This document shows, in pieces, positions 25,606-34,377 of a DNA stretch of 64,000 bases. How positions within the stretch are numbered: the first letter of the stretch is position 1; every line of letters starts with the position of its first letter. Under the pieces are notes generated by a model that did not search any database, had not been told where the DNA came from, and saw only the letters and a program-made list of their open reading frames with translations. The position numbers were made by a program, and so were the translations under genes. Source of the DNA: Paenibacillus sp. HWE-109 (lineage in GTDB: Bacteria > Bacillota > Bacilli > Paenibacillales > NBRC-103111); contig NZ_CP091881.1 of assembly GCF_022163125.1 (NCBI RefSeq), positions 4,092,001 through 4,156,000 of the forward strand, in the 5' to 3' direction.

Positions 25606-25650
25606 ACAAAAGACCCCAACCGCCACATCAACATGTGCGATTAAGGTCCT
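25606..25650 (-). terminator. Probable terminator after pdp
   Basis: On the minus strand AGGACC...GGTCTTTT encloses an inner stem CGCACAT/ATGTGGCG with loop GTTG; the U-tract is TTTTGTTTG. The stem has mismatches. Confidence 0.55.
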
Positions 25651-25658
25651 ATCCAAAT

Positions 25659-26960
25659 TTAAACTATAACATCATAAATTAATTGCACCGGCGCCGGTTC
25701 ACCGCTCTCGATACGGTAAGCATGCTGAATCATCGTTACAACTTCCTGTACTTCTTGACGATTCGCATGAAGGGTACAGAGGGATTCGCCGACTTTTACC
25801 GCATCCCCGATTTTTTTATTCAATGTAAGCCCTACTGCGTAATCAATTTGGTCTTCTTTCTTTGCGCGACCCGCTCCCAGCAGCATAGCGGCAATACCGA
25901 TATGCTCCGCATCTATCTGATTCACAAAGCCATCTTGCTCCGCAAGTACTTCAAAATGATACGCAGCCGTCGGCAGCAGCTCAGGCTGATCGACCACATT
26001 AGGATCGCCGCCTTGGCTCGCTACGAAACGTTTGAAGGTGTCAATCGCTTTCCCCTGCGAAACGATGTCTCGAACCGCTTCCTGCGCTTCTTCGAAGCTG
26101 CTAAACACTTTGCCCAGCACAGCCATATAGGCGGCAACGGAGATAGCCACCTCCGTAAGGTCCTTATCTCCGGTGCCGCGCAGAACCTCAATGGATTCGC
26201 GAATTTCGTTGGCGTTTCCAATTTCGCGTCCAAGCGGCTGCTCCATATCCGTAATCATCGCAATCGTATAACGATTCAGCTTCTTCCCGATGTCCACCAT
26301 CGTACGGGCTAGCACACGCGCATCCTCGACCGTTTTCATGAAAGCCCCGGATCCGATTTTCACATCGAGAACGATTGCATCGGCACCAGAAGCAATTTTC
26401 TTGCTCATGATCGAGCTCGCAATGAGCGGGATCGAATCGACAGTTGCTGTCACGTCACGCAGCGCATACATTTTCTTATCCGCTGGAGCAAGGTTTCCAC
26501 TCTGGCCAACAATCGCAATTTTATTCGTGTTCACCGCTTCAATAAAGGCTTCCTTCGTCAATTCGATCTGGAATCCAGGAATCGACTCCAGCTTATCAAC
26601 CGTGCCGCCCGTATGTCCCAAGCCTCTGCCCGACATTTTGGCAACTGGAACGCCTAGCGAAGCTACGATTGGACCAACAATCAAGCTGATTTTATCGCCA
26701 ACTCCGCCGGTTGAGTGTTTATCGACTTTAATTCCTGCGATTTCAGATAAATCAATCATTTCGCCCGATCCAGCCATCGCCATCGTTAGCGCTGAAATCT
26801 CTTCGCTCGACATCCCGTTGAAGAAGATCGCCATCAAGAAGGCGGACATTTGATAATCCGGAATATCGCCATTCGTGTAGCCGCTCACAATAAATCCTAT
26901 TTCTTGATCGCTAAGCCCATCACCAGAACGCTTTTTATGTATTAAATCGACCATTCTCAT
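25659..26960 (-). CDS. pdp: Pyrimidine-nucleoside phosphorylase
   Basis: A 433-residue enzyme that phosphorolyses uridine, thymidine and deoxyuridine. The family signature is SGRGLGHTGGTVDKLESIPG (residues near 108-127), with the phosphate-binding KHSTGGVGDK before it. The ATG at MRMVDLIHKK gives the same length as B. subtilis Pdp and has GGAGGAG 8 bases upstream. It stands close to two purine nucleoside phosphorylase genes and deoB, which together form a nucleoside salvage group. Confidence 0.95.
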   Translation of the reverse strand: MRMVDLIHKKRSGDGLSDQEIGFIVSGYTNGDIPDYQMSAFLMAIFFNGMSSEEISALTMAMAGSGEMIDLSEIAGIKVDKHSTGGVGDKISLIVGPIVASLGVPVAKMSGRGLGHTGGTVDKLESIPGFQIELTKEAFIEAVNTNKIAIVGQSGNLAPADKKMYALRDVTATVDSIPLIASSIMSKKIASGADAIVLDVKIGSGAFMKTVEDARVLARTMVDIGKKLNRYTIAMITDMEQPLGREIGNANEIRESIEVLRGTGDKDLTEVAISVAAYMAVLGKVFSSFEEAQEAVRDIVSQGKAIDTFKRFVASQGGDPNVVDQPELLPTAAYHFEVLAEQDGFVNQIDAEHIGIAAMLLGAGRAKKEDQIDYAVGLTLNKKIGDAVKVGESLCTLHANRQEVQEVVTMIQHAYRIESGEPAPVQLIYDVIV

Positions 26961-26998
26961 GCTATCGTCTCCTCCATGTTTCTCTAAACTCAAAATCG

Positions 26999-27026
26999 AA
27001 AAAAGGGAGCTGTTAGGCCCCCTTCT
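26999..27026 (-). terminator. Terminator after the CuA-domain gene
   Basis: Minus-strand AAGGGGGC pairs with GCTCCCTT (one G-U) around CTAACA and is followed by TTTTTT, between the CuA-domain gene and pdp. Confidence 0.75.
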
Positions 27027-27040
27027 GTCTTGCTGTCTTC

Positions 27041-27424
27041 TTATTGTACAACAAGTTTAGATTTCATTTTAGCATGTCCTTCACCGCAAGGAAGCACACA
27101 ATCAATTTCATACGTACCCGGTTTGTCGAAAGTTACTTCTTTGGACGGGTTCTCTTTATCCAACTTGATACCCAAACCTTGGATTTCGATGGCATGAACG
27201 CCTTCTTTTAAGGATAAGGAAACTTTCGTTGGCTCGCCGCTTTTTACTGTGAAATCAGCTTGATCGAACTGCCAGTTGGAAGCCACAATTTTAAGTTGCT
27301 GAATTTTGCTAGAGGCAGCATCCGCTTCCTTCGCCTCCTGGCGATCAGAAATATCTTGAAAGAGGACTCCCAGCCCCAATGCGCCCGCAAGTATAAATAG
27401 TACAAAGAAAATCCACTTTTGCAT
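27041..27424 (-). CDS. Membrane-anchored cupredoxin with a CuA-type copper site
   Basis: A 127-residue protein with an N-terminal membrane anchor (about 4-22) and a single cupredoxin domain exposed outside the cell. The copper ligands match the dinuclear CuA site of cytochrome c oxidase subunit II: His77, then Cys109-x3-Cys113-x3-His117-x2-Met120. The usual two-helix hairpin of subunit II is missing, and no oxidase subunit I or III is nearby. ATG behind GAGGGGG. Possible roles are electron transfer or copper handling; neither is shown by the sequence. Confidence 0.85.
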   Translation of the reverse strand: MQKWIFFVLFILAGALGLGVLFQDISDRQEAKEADAASSKIQQLKIVASNWQFDQADFTVKSGEPTKVSLSLKEGVHAIEIQGLGIKLDKENPSKEVTFDKPGTYEIDCVLPCGEGHAKMKSKLVVQ

Positions 27425-27545
27425 GCATATCCCCCTCATCATGTGTTCACTTATCTATTCTACCTAACAACTCAAGACATTCACATACATAGTTAGTGGC
27501 AAATCATTGAATATTTTGTGACAGAATTGTGAATGAGCCTTTCGT

Positions 27546-27575
27546 AAAAACATCCCCCTGCAAGGGGGGATGTTA
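27546..27575 (-). terminator. Terminator after the YvyF-like gene
   Basis: Minus-strand ACATCCCCC and GGGGGATGT around a short loop followed by TTTT, just past the YvyF-like stop codon. Confidence 0.85.
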
Positions 27576-27603
27576 CTCTTACTATTGCCCATCTGCCGGC
27601 AAA

Positions 27604-28041
27604 TTACACGCCTCTTAATCTTTCCCGGATTTGGAAACCGCCGCTTGAGACCGTTTGCTTATCCCTGCGCAGCACCTGGAAACTTTGATCTTTGTCCTTC
27701 AGTTCCCGGATATCACGCGTAATCCGAGATGTGCAGTCTGAGCACATCTTCTGTTGACGGATCGGTTTGGAGCACGATGCGCAAGGATAGTTCAAATTCG
27801 GATAGTCACTCAGATGCAGCTTGCCCTCTTTGATCCATACATACAGTTGCTCTGGGCTAACGCCAGTTGCAGCATTGACCTGTGCATTGGTTGCACGATA
27901 ATTTCTCCGCAAAAATTCCAAGGTGTTCGTTAGAATCCCATCCATGCTATAACTGCAGTCGGAACATTGATTGCGCAAATTTTTCTGAAACACTTTTCCG
28001 CAGCGCGGACAGTTGGCTACCGATAATTGTGGGATGGCCAT
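27604..28041 (-). CDS. YvyF-family (TIGR03826-like) zinc protein
   Basis: A 145-residue protein with two zinc-binding knuckles: CPRCGKVF...CSDC near the N-terminus and CASCSKPIRQQKMCSDC near residues 87-103. Between them lies a MerR-like helical segment (AATGVSPEQLYVWIKEGKLHLSDYPNL, described in parts). This arrangement matches the flagellar-operon protein YvyF, which is linked to flagellar gene control in bacilli. The start MAIPQLSVANC has AAGGA 11 bases upstream. It is monocistronic here and far from any flagellar gene in the window. Confidence 0.75.
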   Translation of the reverse strand: MAIPQLSVANCPRCGKVFQKNLRNQCSDCSYSMDGILTNTLEFLRRNYRATNAQVNAATGVSPEQLYVWIKEGKLHLSDYPNLNYPCASCSKPIRQQKMCSDCTSRITRDIRELKDKDQSFQVLRRDKQTVSSGGFQIRERLRGV

Positions 28042-28193
28042 GCTCCACCACATCCTTGTTATGGAATAGGTATCCTTAGCTAGGACGCCTTCAAATATAG
28101 TTCTAATTGACTATATTCTAGCATGACTCTCCGGCAATTCATAGGTCTCCAGATGCTAAATTTCATTAAAAATTGATAAAAAATCAAACCATC

Positions 28194-29048
28194 TTATCCT
28201 AGTTTAACTTCCCTGACAAATGCCTTGACCAAAGCGATGAACTTCGGCTTCGTGCGATTTGCCACGGCAACCACCTGTTCATGCGTCAGAGGCTCTAGTT
28301 CTTCGCCTACCGCCATGTCGGTAATGCAAGAGATACCTAATACTTTGAGCCCTGAATGGCGCGCAGCAATGACCTCAGCAACGGTAGACATACCAATAGC
28401 ATCTCCGCCTACTCGTGCCAGCATCGTCAGTTCTGCCGGCGTACAGTAAGTAGGACCTGTAATTCCCGCATATACGCCTTCTTGCAGTTTAAGCGGTGCG
28501 CCATCATCGCCTACTACGCTCTTAGCGAGCTCGTGTGCAAGCTTGCGATATTCACGGTTATAAGCTTCCGACATATCAGGGAAACGAACGCCCAGCTCTT
28601 GATGGTTGGGACCAATCAGCGGATTGTCGCCAGTCATGTTCAAATGATCGCTGATGACCATCAGATCTCCCGCTTGGAACGAGCGATTCATCCCGCCAGC
28701 GGCATTCGTCATAACGACCGTCTGGACACCGATAGCTTTCATCACATAGACAGGGAATACAACCTTTTTCATATTGTAGCCTTCATAATAATGAAAGCGC
28801 CCCTGCATTACGATCACTTGTTTCCCTTCCAAGGTCCCCGCTACAAAGCGGCCTTCATGGCCTTCCACCGTGGACACAGGGAAATGAGGAACCTCACTGT
28901 AATCGATCGCAACTGGATTTTCAACCTGATTGGCCATATCGCCTAGACCTGACCCAAGGACGAGTCCGATGACGGGTTGCACGGTACCTAACTTCTTTTG
29001 AATAAAACTTGCTGCTTCTTTGATCTTCTCTATGTACGTTAATTCCAT
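28194..29048 (-). CDS. Purine nucleoside phosphorylase paralogue with altered base pocket
   Basis: A 284-residue member of the trimeric PNP/MTAP family (LGSGLGDMAN phosphate loop, HFPVSTVEGH, MTNAAGGMN). It is the downstream copy of a tandem pair. At the purine-binding positions where the family has Glu and Asn, it carries Cys202 (GPTYCTPAE) and Asp244 (CITDMAVG), whereas the upstream copy keeps Glu196 and Asn238. Asp in the second position occurs in 6-aminopurine enzymes such as MTA phosphorylase, so changed base preference is likely. ATG with GAGGAG upstream. Confidence 0.88.
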   Translation of the reverse strand: MELTYIEKIKEAASFIQKKLGTVQPVIGLVLGSGLGDMANQVENPVAIDYSEVPHFPVSTVEGHEGRFVAGTLEGKQVIVMQGRFHYYEGYNMKKVVFPVYVMKAIGVQTVVMTNAAGGMNRSFQAGDLMVISDHLNMTGDNPLIGPNHQELGVRFPDMSEAYNREYRKLAHELAKSVVGDDGAPLKLQEGVYAGITGPTYCTPAELTMLARVGGDAIGMSTVAEVIAARHSGLKVLGISCITDMAVGEELEPLTHEQVVAVANRTKPKFIALVKAFVREVKLG

Positions 29049-29066
29049 GATGATCTCCTCTTCTGA

Positions 29067-29894
29067 TTAAAGTGCCTCAATGATGCCGAGGACTAATTTC
29101 AAAAACTTAGGTTTAACTTTCTCCGTAGTTTCCATCACTTCTGCATGAGAAAGCGGTTGATCCAAAATACCGGAAGCCATGTTGGAAATACAAGAGAAGC
29201 CTAGCACTTCGATACCTGCGTGACGAGCTACGATAACTTCGGGAACTGTCGACATCCCTACTGAATCTCCGCCTAGTGTGCGGAACATACGAATTTCTGC
29301 CGGAGTTTCATAATTGGGGCCAAGCAAACCTACGTACACACCTTCTTGCAGTTTGAAATCTTGGGAAGCCGCCACATCATGCGCCAGCTTGCGCAGACGT
29401 TTGCTGTAAGCTTCGGACATATCTGGAAAGCGCACGCCAAGCGCGTTGTCATTAGGACCGATAAGCGGGTTGCGGTACGTCAAATTCAAGTGATCACTAA
29501 TGACCATCAGATCGCCAACTTGATAGGATTCATTAATTCCTCCAGCGGCATTCGTGACGATCAGTGTTTCAATGCCGAGTTCTTTCATCACTCTGACAGG
29601 GAATGAAACGGTTTCTGCGCCATAGCCTTCATAGGCATGGAAACGGCCCTTCATGATCAAGACGGACTTCCCTTGAATCGTACCAACAACTAACTCGCCG
29701 GCATGCCCCTCTACTGTAGAGACAGGAAAATGAGGAATTCGGGAATAATCCACCACGATGGGTTGTTCGATCAAATCAGCAAGGACGCCAAGTCCTGAAC
29801 CAAGAATAAGACCAATTTGAGGTTTGATATTCGTTTCTTTACTAATAAAGGCTGCTGCCTCTTGGATCTTCTGAATCATCGTACTATCGGACAT
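29067..29894 (-). CDS. punA: Purine nucleoside phosphorylase (inosine/guanosine type)
   Basis: A 275-residue trimeric-type PNP that cleaves inosine and guanosine with phosphate. It has the phosphate loop LGSGLGVLAD, HFPVSTVEGH, VTNAAGGINES, and the 6-oxopurine-binding pair Glu196 (GPNYETPAE) and Asn238 (CISNMA). It lies between deoB and a second PNP copy 18 bases downstream; deoB-punA order is the same as B. subtilis drm-pupG. The products feed DeoB. Confidence 0.94.
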   Translation of the reverse strand: MSDSTMIQKIQEAAAFISKETNIKPQIGLILGSGLGVLADLIEQPIVVDYSRIPHFPVSTVEGHAGELVVGTIQGKSVLIMKGRFHAYEGYGAETVSFPVRVMKELGIETLIVTNAAGGINESYQVGDLMVISDHLNLTYRNPLIGPNDNALGVRFPDMSEAYSKRLRKLAHDVAASQDFKLQEGVYVGLLGPNYETPAEIRMFRTLGGDSVGMSTVPEVIVARHAGIEVLGFSCISNMASGILDQPLSHAEVMETTEKVKPKFLKLVLGIIEAL

Positions 29895-29929
29895 AGGTTA
29901 ATTCCTCCTGAAAATTAGTCAATTACCGT

Positions 29930-31105
29930 TTATTTTAAAAGTGACAAGAAACTTTCGCCTTGATCAGTTGCCTTTACGCCGAAATTATCCGCAATTGTCG
30001 CGCCCAAATCCGCAAATGTTCCACGAATCCCAAGTGAAGCCGGCGACTCGAAGCTCGGACTGTACAGCAAAATAGGAACGTATTCGCGTGTGTGGTCTGT
30101 TCCGGCATGAATGGGATCATTCCCATGATCTGCGGTCAAAATCAACAGATCCTTGGGACCTAATCCTGCTTTGAGCTGCGGCACGAAGCTGTCAAACTCC
30201 TCCAGCGCGCGGCCGTATCCTTCCGGGTCACGACGGTGACCGTACAGGGAATCAAAATCCACCAGATTCGTGAACGCCAGCCCTTTGAACGAAGTTCCCA
30301 AAACTTCAATGGTCTTGTGAATCCCATCCAGGTTGCTCTTGGTAGAACTCGTTTGCGTAACGCCTTCCCCATCAAAAATATCATTGATTTTGCCAATTGC
30401 AATCACATCTAGACCCGCATCCTTCAGATGGTTCATCACCGTTGGCGCAGGAGGCTTAACCGCATAATCATGCCGATTCGGCGTGCGCTTAAATGCGCCT
30501 GGCTCACCTAGGTAAGGTCTCGCGATGACTCTGCCAACCGCAAATTCATCCTGCATCGTTAATCTTCTCGCAATTTCACAGGCTCGGTAGAGCTCATCCA
30601 ATGGGATGATTTCTTCGTGTGCCGCTAACTGAAAGACACTGTCCGCAGAGGTGTAAACAATCCAGGCCCCCGTTTTCATTTGTTCCTCGCCAAGCTCATC
30701 AAGGATCTCCGTCCCCGACGCAGGCTTATTGCCGATGACTTTACGACCTGTCTCCTGCTCGAATTGATCAATCAGAGCTGCCGGAAATCCATCTGGATAT
30801 ACATTAAATGGTGTTGAAATACGCAAGCCCATCAATTCCCAATGACCTGTCATGGTATCCTTGCCAACGGAGACTTCCGCCATCTTGCCATAATAGCTTT
30901 CAGGCGCATCCGCTGCTGGAATACCTTTGATATCTGCAATACTTCCTAAGCCCATCCGCTGTAAGTTAGGAAGGGCAAAACCACTTACTCTTTCTGCGAT
31001 ATGTCCAAGTGTGTGGGCCCCGCTGTCGCCAAATTGTTTGGCATCCGGTAGTTCGCCGATGCCTACACTATCCAATACGATTAAACTGATTCGTTCAAAG
31101 CGCAC
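29930..31105 (-). CDS. deoB: Phosphopentomutase
   Basis: A 391-residue alkaline-phosphatase-superfamily enzyme that interconverts (deoxy)ribose 1-phosphate and 5-phosphate. Metal-binding motifs include VLDSVGIGELPDA at the N-terminus, the DTMTGHWELMG segment, and LTADHGNDP with GTDHTREYVPIL near the C-terminus. It starts with GTG behind GGAGGGA and begins the nucleoside salvage run with punA. Confidence 0.96.
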   Translation of the reverse strand: MRFERISLIVLDSVGIGELPDAKQFGDSGAHTLGHIAERVSGFALPNLQRMGLGSIADIKGIPAADAPESYYGKMAEVSVGKDTMTGHWELMGLRISTPFNVYPDGFPAALIDQFEQETGRKVIGNKPASGTEILDELGEEQMKTGAWIVYTSADSVFQLAAHEEIIPLDELYRACEIARRLTMQDEFAVGRVIARPYLGEPGAFKRTPNRHDYAVKPPAPTVMNHLKDAGLDVIAIGKINDIFDGEGVTQTSSTKSNLDGIHKTIEVLGTSFKGLAFTNLVDFDSLYGHRRDPEGYGRALEEFDSFVPQLKAGLGPKDLLILTADHGNDPIHAGTDHTREYVPILLYSPSFESPASLGIRGTFADLGATIADNFGVKATDQGESFLSLLK

Positions 31106-31172
31106 GTTAGTCCCTCCAAATCAATTCCTAATGTTATCCACCCTTAATTATCTCACTTCTGCTCCTTGAATG

Positions 31173-31211
31173 CAAAACAGCAGCTTCTCCTTTCGGAAAC
31201 CGCCGCTGCTT
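31173..31211 (-). terminator. Terminator after xerD
   Basis: Minus-strand AGCAGC (31205-31210) and GCTGCT (31179-31184) with an inner GGTTTCC/GGAG pairing, followed by GTTTTG. It lies just past the xerD stop. Confidence 0.6.
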
Positions 31212-31215
31212 GGCT

Positions 31216-32115
31216 TTACATATTCGCTCGGGGATGTGCCGAGTTATAAACATCCTTCATCTTGAGCTTGGCAACTTGCACATACATTTGGGTTGATGAA
31301 ATATCGGAGTGACCGAGCATCTCTTGCACAGATCTCAGATCTGCTCCATTCTCAATCAAATGAGCCGCAAAAGAATGTCTCAGCGCATGTGGCGAGATAT
31401 CGCTTGCAATATCCATCTCTTTGGCATACCGCTTGAGAATTTTCCAAAAGCCCTGTCTTGTCATTCTTGTTCCCAAATGCCCAATAAACAGCGCTTCTTC
31501 CTCTGTTGTTTTTTTCAGCATCTTGATCCGATCGTTATGAATATATGTGGTTAAGCATCGAGACGCAATCGAACTAAGCGGGATGTTACGCTCCTTCTCC
31601 GCTTTACCAATACATCGAATAAAACCCATCTGCAGATTCACATCGGATACATTCAAGGAGATCAATTCCGTAACACGTATGCCAGTTGCGTACAACAGCT
31701 CCAGCATCGCTTTATCCCTTGCCCCGCTGACCATTTCTGCCTGCGGCGCATCCAACAGCTTTTCCACCTCTTGAATGGAAAGAATCTTAGGCAGCTTCTT
31801 CTCTAACTTAGGGGCTTCGACATAAATAGATGGGTCCGAATCAATCACTCGTTCTTTGACAAGAAACTGGAACAAAGCTCGTATGGAAACCAGGTTTCGT
31901 GACAAAGTTGCCGATGCGCGACCTAATAATTTCATCTGTGAAAGGTAGCCGGTGATATGCATTTTGTTGGTATCTTTCCATGTTGTGATCTCTTGGCGCT
32001 GTAAATAGTCAACAAATTGCTGCAGGTCTCTCTCGTAAGACTCGAGGGTATTGCGCGCTAGCCCCCGCTCTACAGATAAAAATCGGATGAAGGATTGCAG
32101 ATCATTCTTTATCAT
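31216..32115 (-). CDS. xerD: Site-specific tyrosine recombinase XerD
   Basis: A 299-residue tyrosine recombinase that resolves chromosome dimers at dif together with XerC/CodV. An N-terminal SAM-like DNA-binding domain spans about 1-90. Catalytic residues are seen in ATGIRVTEL (Arg), CIGKAEKERNIPL (Lys), SPHALRHSFAAHL (His, Arg), MLGHSDISST (His) and MYVQ (Tyr). The position between deoB and the DUF4227 gene matches B. subtilis ripX. Confidence 0.95.
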   Translation of the reverse strand: MIKNDLQSFIRFLSVERGLARNTLESYERDLQQFVDYLQRQEITTWKDTNKMHITGYLSQMKLLGRASATLSRNLVSIRALFQFLVKERVIDSDPSIYVEAPKLEKKLPKILSIQEVEKLLDAPQAEMVSGARDKAMLELLYATGIRVTELISLNVSDVNLQMGFIRCIGKAEKERNIPLSSIASRCLTTYIHNDRIKMLKKTTEEEALFIGHLGTRMTRQGFWKILKRYAKEMDIASDISPHALRHSFAAHLIENGADLRSVQEMLGHSDISSTQMYVQVAKLKMKDVYNSAHPRANM

Positions 32116-32191
32116 GCCGGTGTTCTCCTTCGTGTGTCATGCCTTATCTTCTTCATGATAGCATTCAACGATCCATTAGAGAACTCCTCTA

Positions 32192-32431
32192 TTATTCACC
32201 ATACCAATAAAATAAACGCAATCTTTGACTCATCGACCCTTTGTCCGATAACGAAACATGCTCTTGCTGATCAAAAACTTTCACAGACTTGCCCGTTGGA
32301 GTTCGATATTTGTTTACAGGCTGAATCCAGCCGGACAGGACGAACATCACTTGATATAGAATCACCGTCAATGCCATGAACAGCAGCATATAGCGCAAGC
32401 GAACAAGTAATTTCCGATATGAAAATATCAT
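32192..32431 (-). CDS. yqzK: DUF4227 small membrane protein (YqzK-like)
   Basis: A 79-residue protein with a basic N-terminus, one membrane span (about 14-34) and a short extracytoplasmic tail. ATG behind GAGGGCAGG. It lies between ald and xerD, as yqzK lies between fur and ripX in B. subtilis. No function is known. Confidence 0.8.
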   Translation of the reverse strand: MIFSYRKLLVRLRYMLLFMALTVILYQVMFVLSGWIQPVNKYRTPTGKSVKVFDQQEHVSLSDKGSMSQRLRLFYWYGE

Positions 32432-32488
32432 AGCCTGCCCTCATTTCTTTGGCTTCTCTAAGGACAGGATATGAATCTAGCGGGTTGT

Positions 32489-33619
32489 TTATGACAACTC
32501 TGCCAACTTGACATAAGGCTTCCCTAACGCTTCAGCGACAGCTGGATGCGTGATGCTTCCCATGTAGGTATTAACTCCAAGCTGCAGCGGATAGTTATCC
32601 GTAGTAGCCTGTGTGAAGCCTTTATTCGCAAGCTCCAGCGCATAGGGAAGCGTGACATTCGTAAGTGCCAGCGTCGATGTCCTCGGGACAGCACCAGGCA
32701 TATTGGCAACCGCATAATGAAGAACGCCGTGCTTTTCATAGGTAGGATCATTGTGCGTAGTGACCCGATCAATCGTTTCTATCGACCCGCCTTGATCTAC
32801 CGCGACATCCACAATGACAGCGCCAGGCTTCATGCTCTGCACCATCGCTTCCGTCACTAGCCGAGGGGCTCTCGCTCCGGGAATGAGCACGGCGCCAATT
32901 AATAGATCCGCTTTCTGAACGGCGCTCGCGATGTTAAAAGGATTCGACATCAACGTATTCAGTCGACCTCCAAAAATATCATCAAGCGCTCGCATGCGAT
33001 CCGCGCTGCGTTCAATAATAACGACACTCGCGCCAAGGCCAAGCGCCATCTTAGCAGCATTCGTTCCGACGATGCCTCCACCCAGAATAACGACGTTGCC
33101 AGGCGGTACGCCTGGGACACCGCCAAGCAAAATGCCGCGACCTCCATAAAACTGTTCCAAAAAGTGAGCGCCTATTTGTACAGACATCCGACCGGCAACT
33201 TCGCTCATCGGTGTCAGCAGAGGAAGTGATCCGTTGGGAAGCTGAATCGTTTCATAAGCGATGCCCGTCACTTTCTTTTGCAATAAGTGATCCGCCAAAT
33301 CTCCGGCAGCCGCAAGATGCAAATATGTGAACAGCAGCTGCCCTTCCCTGAAATAGCCATACTCTGCGGGGAGAGGTTCTTTGACTTTCATGATCATATT
33401 TCCGCGAGCCCATATTTCCGCTGCCTCCGGGATCAGGATCGCCCCTTCTTTGGCATAATCCTCATCCAAGAAACCGCTGCCCAAGCCTGCTCCGCTCTCT
33501 ACCAACACTTGATGGCCTGCGCCCAGCAGCATGCTTGCTCCTCCGGGCGTTAACGCCACGCGGCTTTCATTATTTTTAATTTCTTTGGGAACACCGATAA
33601 CAATCGGCTGTTTGGTCAT
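32489..33619 (-). CDS. ald: Alanine dehydrogenase
   Basis: A 376-residue NAD-dependent enzyme that oxidatively deaminates L-alanine to pyruvate and is used in sporulation and germination metabolism. Landmarks are IGVPKEIKNNESRVALTPGG at the N-terminus, the Lys in MKVKEPLP, His in LFTYLHLA and the nucleotide-binding VILGGGIVGTNAA. It starts with ATG behind GAGGAAGAAGG. It sits between fur and yqzK, where B. subtilis has no such gene. Confidence 0.96.
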   Translation of the reverse strand: MTKQPIVIGVPKEIKNNESRVALTPGGASMLLGAGHQVLVESGAGLGSGFLDEDYAKEGAILIPEAAEIWARGNMIMKVKEPLPAEYGYFREGQLLFTYLHLAAAGDLADHLLQKKVTGIAYETIQLPNGSLPLLTPMSEVAGRMSVQIGAHFLEQFYGGRGILLGGVPGVPPGNVVILGGGIVGTNAAKMALGLGASVVIIERSADRMRALDDIFGGRLNTLMSNPFNIASAVQKADLLIGAVLIPGARAPRLVTEAMVQSMKPGAVIVDVAVDQGGSIETIDRVTTHNDPTYEKHGVLHYAVANMPGAVPRTSTLALTNVTLPYALELANKGFTQATTDNYPLQLGVNTYMGSITHPAVAEALGKPYVKLAELS

Positions 33620-33729
33620 AACGACTACCTTCTTCCTCTAGGTCATTAGTCATAATGTGCCCATGCTTACAGTCCAATTATGTGAACGGAGAACGATCTG
33701 CTCTTTGTAGTCATTATATGAAGCAAATG

Positions 33730-33772
33730 AAAAAATGCCTGTATGCACAAGATGTGCTTACAGGCATTTTCC
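33730..33772 (-). terminator. Intrinsic terminator after fur
   Basis: Minus-strand AAAATGCCTGTA and TACAGGCATTTT close a long stem with an inner GCACA/TGTGC pair, followed by TT. One of the strongest terminators in the window. Confidence 0.9.
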
Positions 33773-33786
33773 TTTTATGAACAGCT

Positions 33787-34272
33787 CTATTCCGTAACTG
33801 TTGTTTTGGATTTGTCCAATGAGTCCGGTTTCCCTCGTTCGTTGCAGCGATAGCAGATACCTTGAAAATCAAGTCGATGATCCAGTACTTGAAAATTGAA
33901 ATCACGGTCTAACCTTTCTTCCAAAGGTCCGAGCCAGTCTTCCATAATTTCATCAACGGATCCGCATTGTACGCAAATTAAATGATGGTGATGGTGACGT
34001 GTACTGTCATCACGCAAATCGTAACGCGCTACACCGTCGCCAAAATTCATTTTTTCCAAAACATGCAGTTCGCTCAGCAGCTCCAAAGTTCGGTATACCG
34101 TTGCCAGTCCGATCTCCGGAGCTTTATCCTTTACGAGCATAAACACGTCTTCCGCGCTTAAATGATCTTGTTCATTTTCTAAAAGCACGCGCACTGTCGC
34201 TTCCCGTTGAGGGGTAAGCTTGTACCCTTGGGATTGCAGTTGCTGCTTTATTTTCTCGATCCTTGCTTCCAT
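33787..34272 (-). CDS. fur: Ferric uptake regulator Fur
   Basis: A 161-residue metal-dependent repressor. A winged helix fills residues 1-80 (GYKLTPQREATVRVL); the His-rich regulatory site HHHHHLICVQC (with Cys-x2-Cys) and the second pair CYRCNE make the structural zinc site. The ATG at MEARIEKIKQQ has GAGGGGGAGG upstream; a longer reading crosses it. It lies between spoIIM and ald and has its own promoter and terminator. The paralogue possibility (PerR, Zur) is less likely given the B. subtilis fur-yqzK-ripX neighbourhood. Confidence 0.93.
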   Translation of the reverse strand: MEARIEKIKQQLQSQGYKLTPQREATVRVLLENEQDHLSAEDVFMLVKDKAPEIGLATVYRTLELLSELHVLEKMNFGDGVARYDLRDDSTRHHHHHLICVQCGSVDEIMEDWLGPLEERLDRDFNFQVLDHRLDFQGICYRCNERGKPDSLDKSKTTVTE

Positions 34273-34326
34273 ATGCCTCCCCCTCAGAAAGGTGGGCATC
34301 CAAGCCCAATTTTAGCCACTCTTTTT

Positions 34327-34356
34327 ATTATAGGGGGAGCTTGCTGACAAAGTCAA
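34327..34356 (-). promoter_or_regulatory. Sigma-A promoter of fur
   Basis: TTGACT (34351-34356) and TATAAT (34327-34332) on the minus strand are separated by 18 bases, about 55 bases before the fur start and after the spoIIM stop. No clear Fur box overlaps it. Confidence 0.75.
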
Positions 34357-34377
34357 ACATAAACATACATAACCCCA

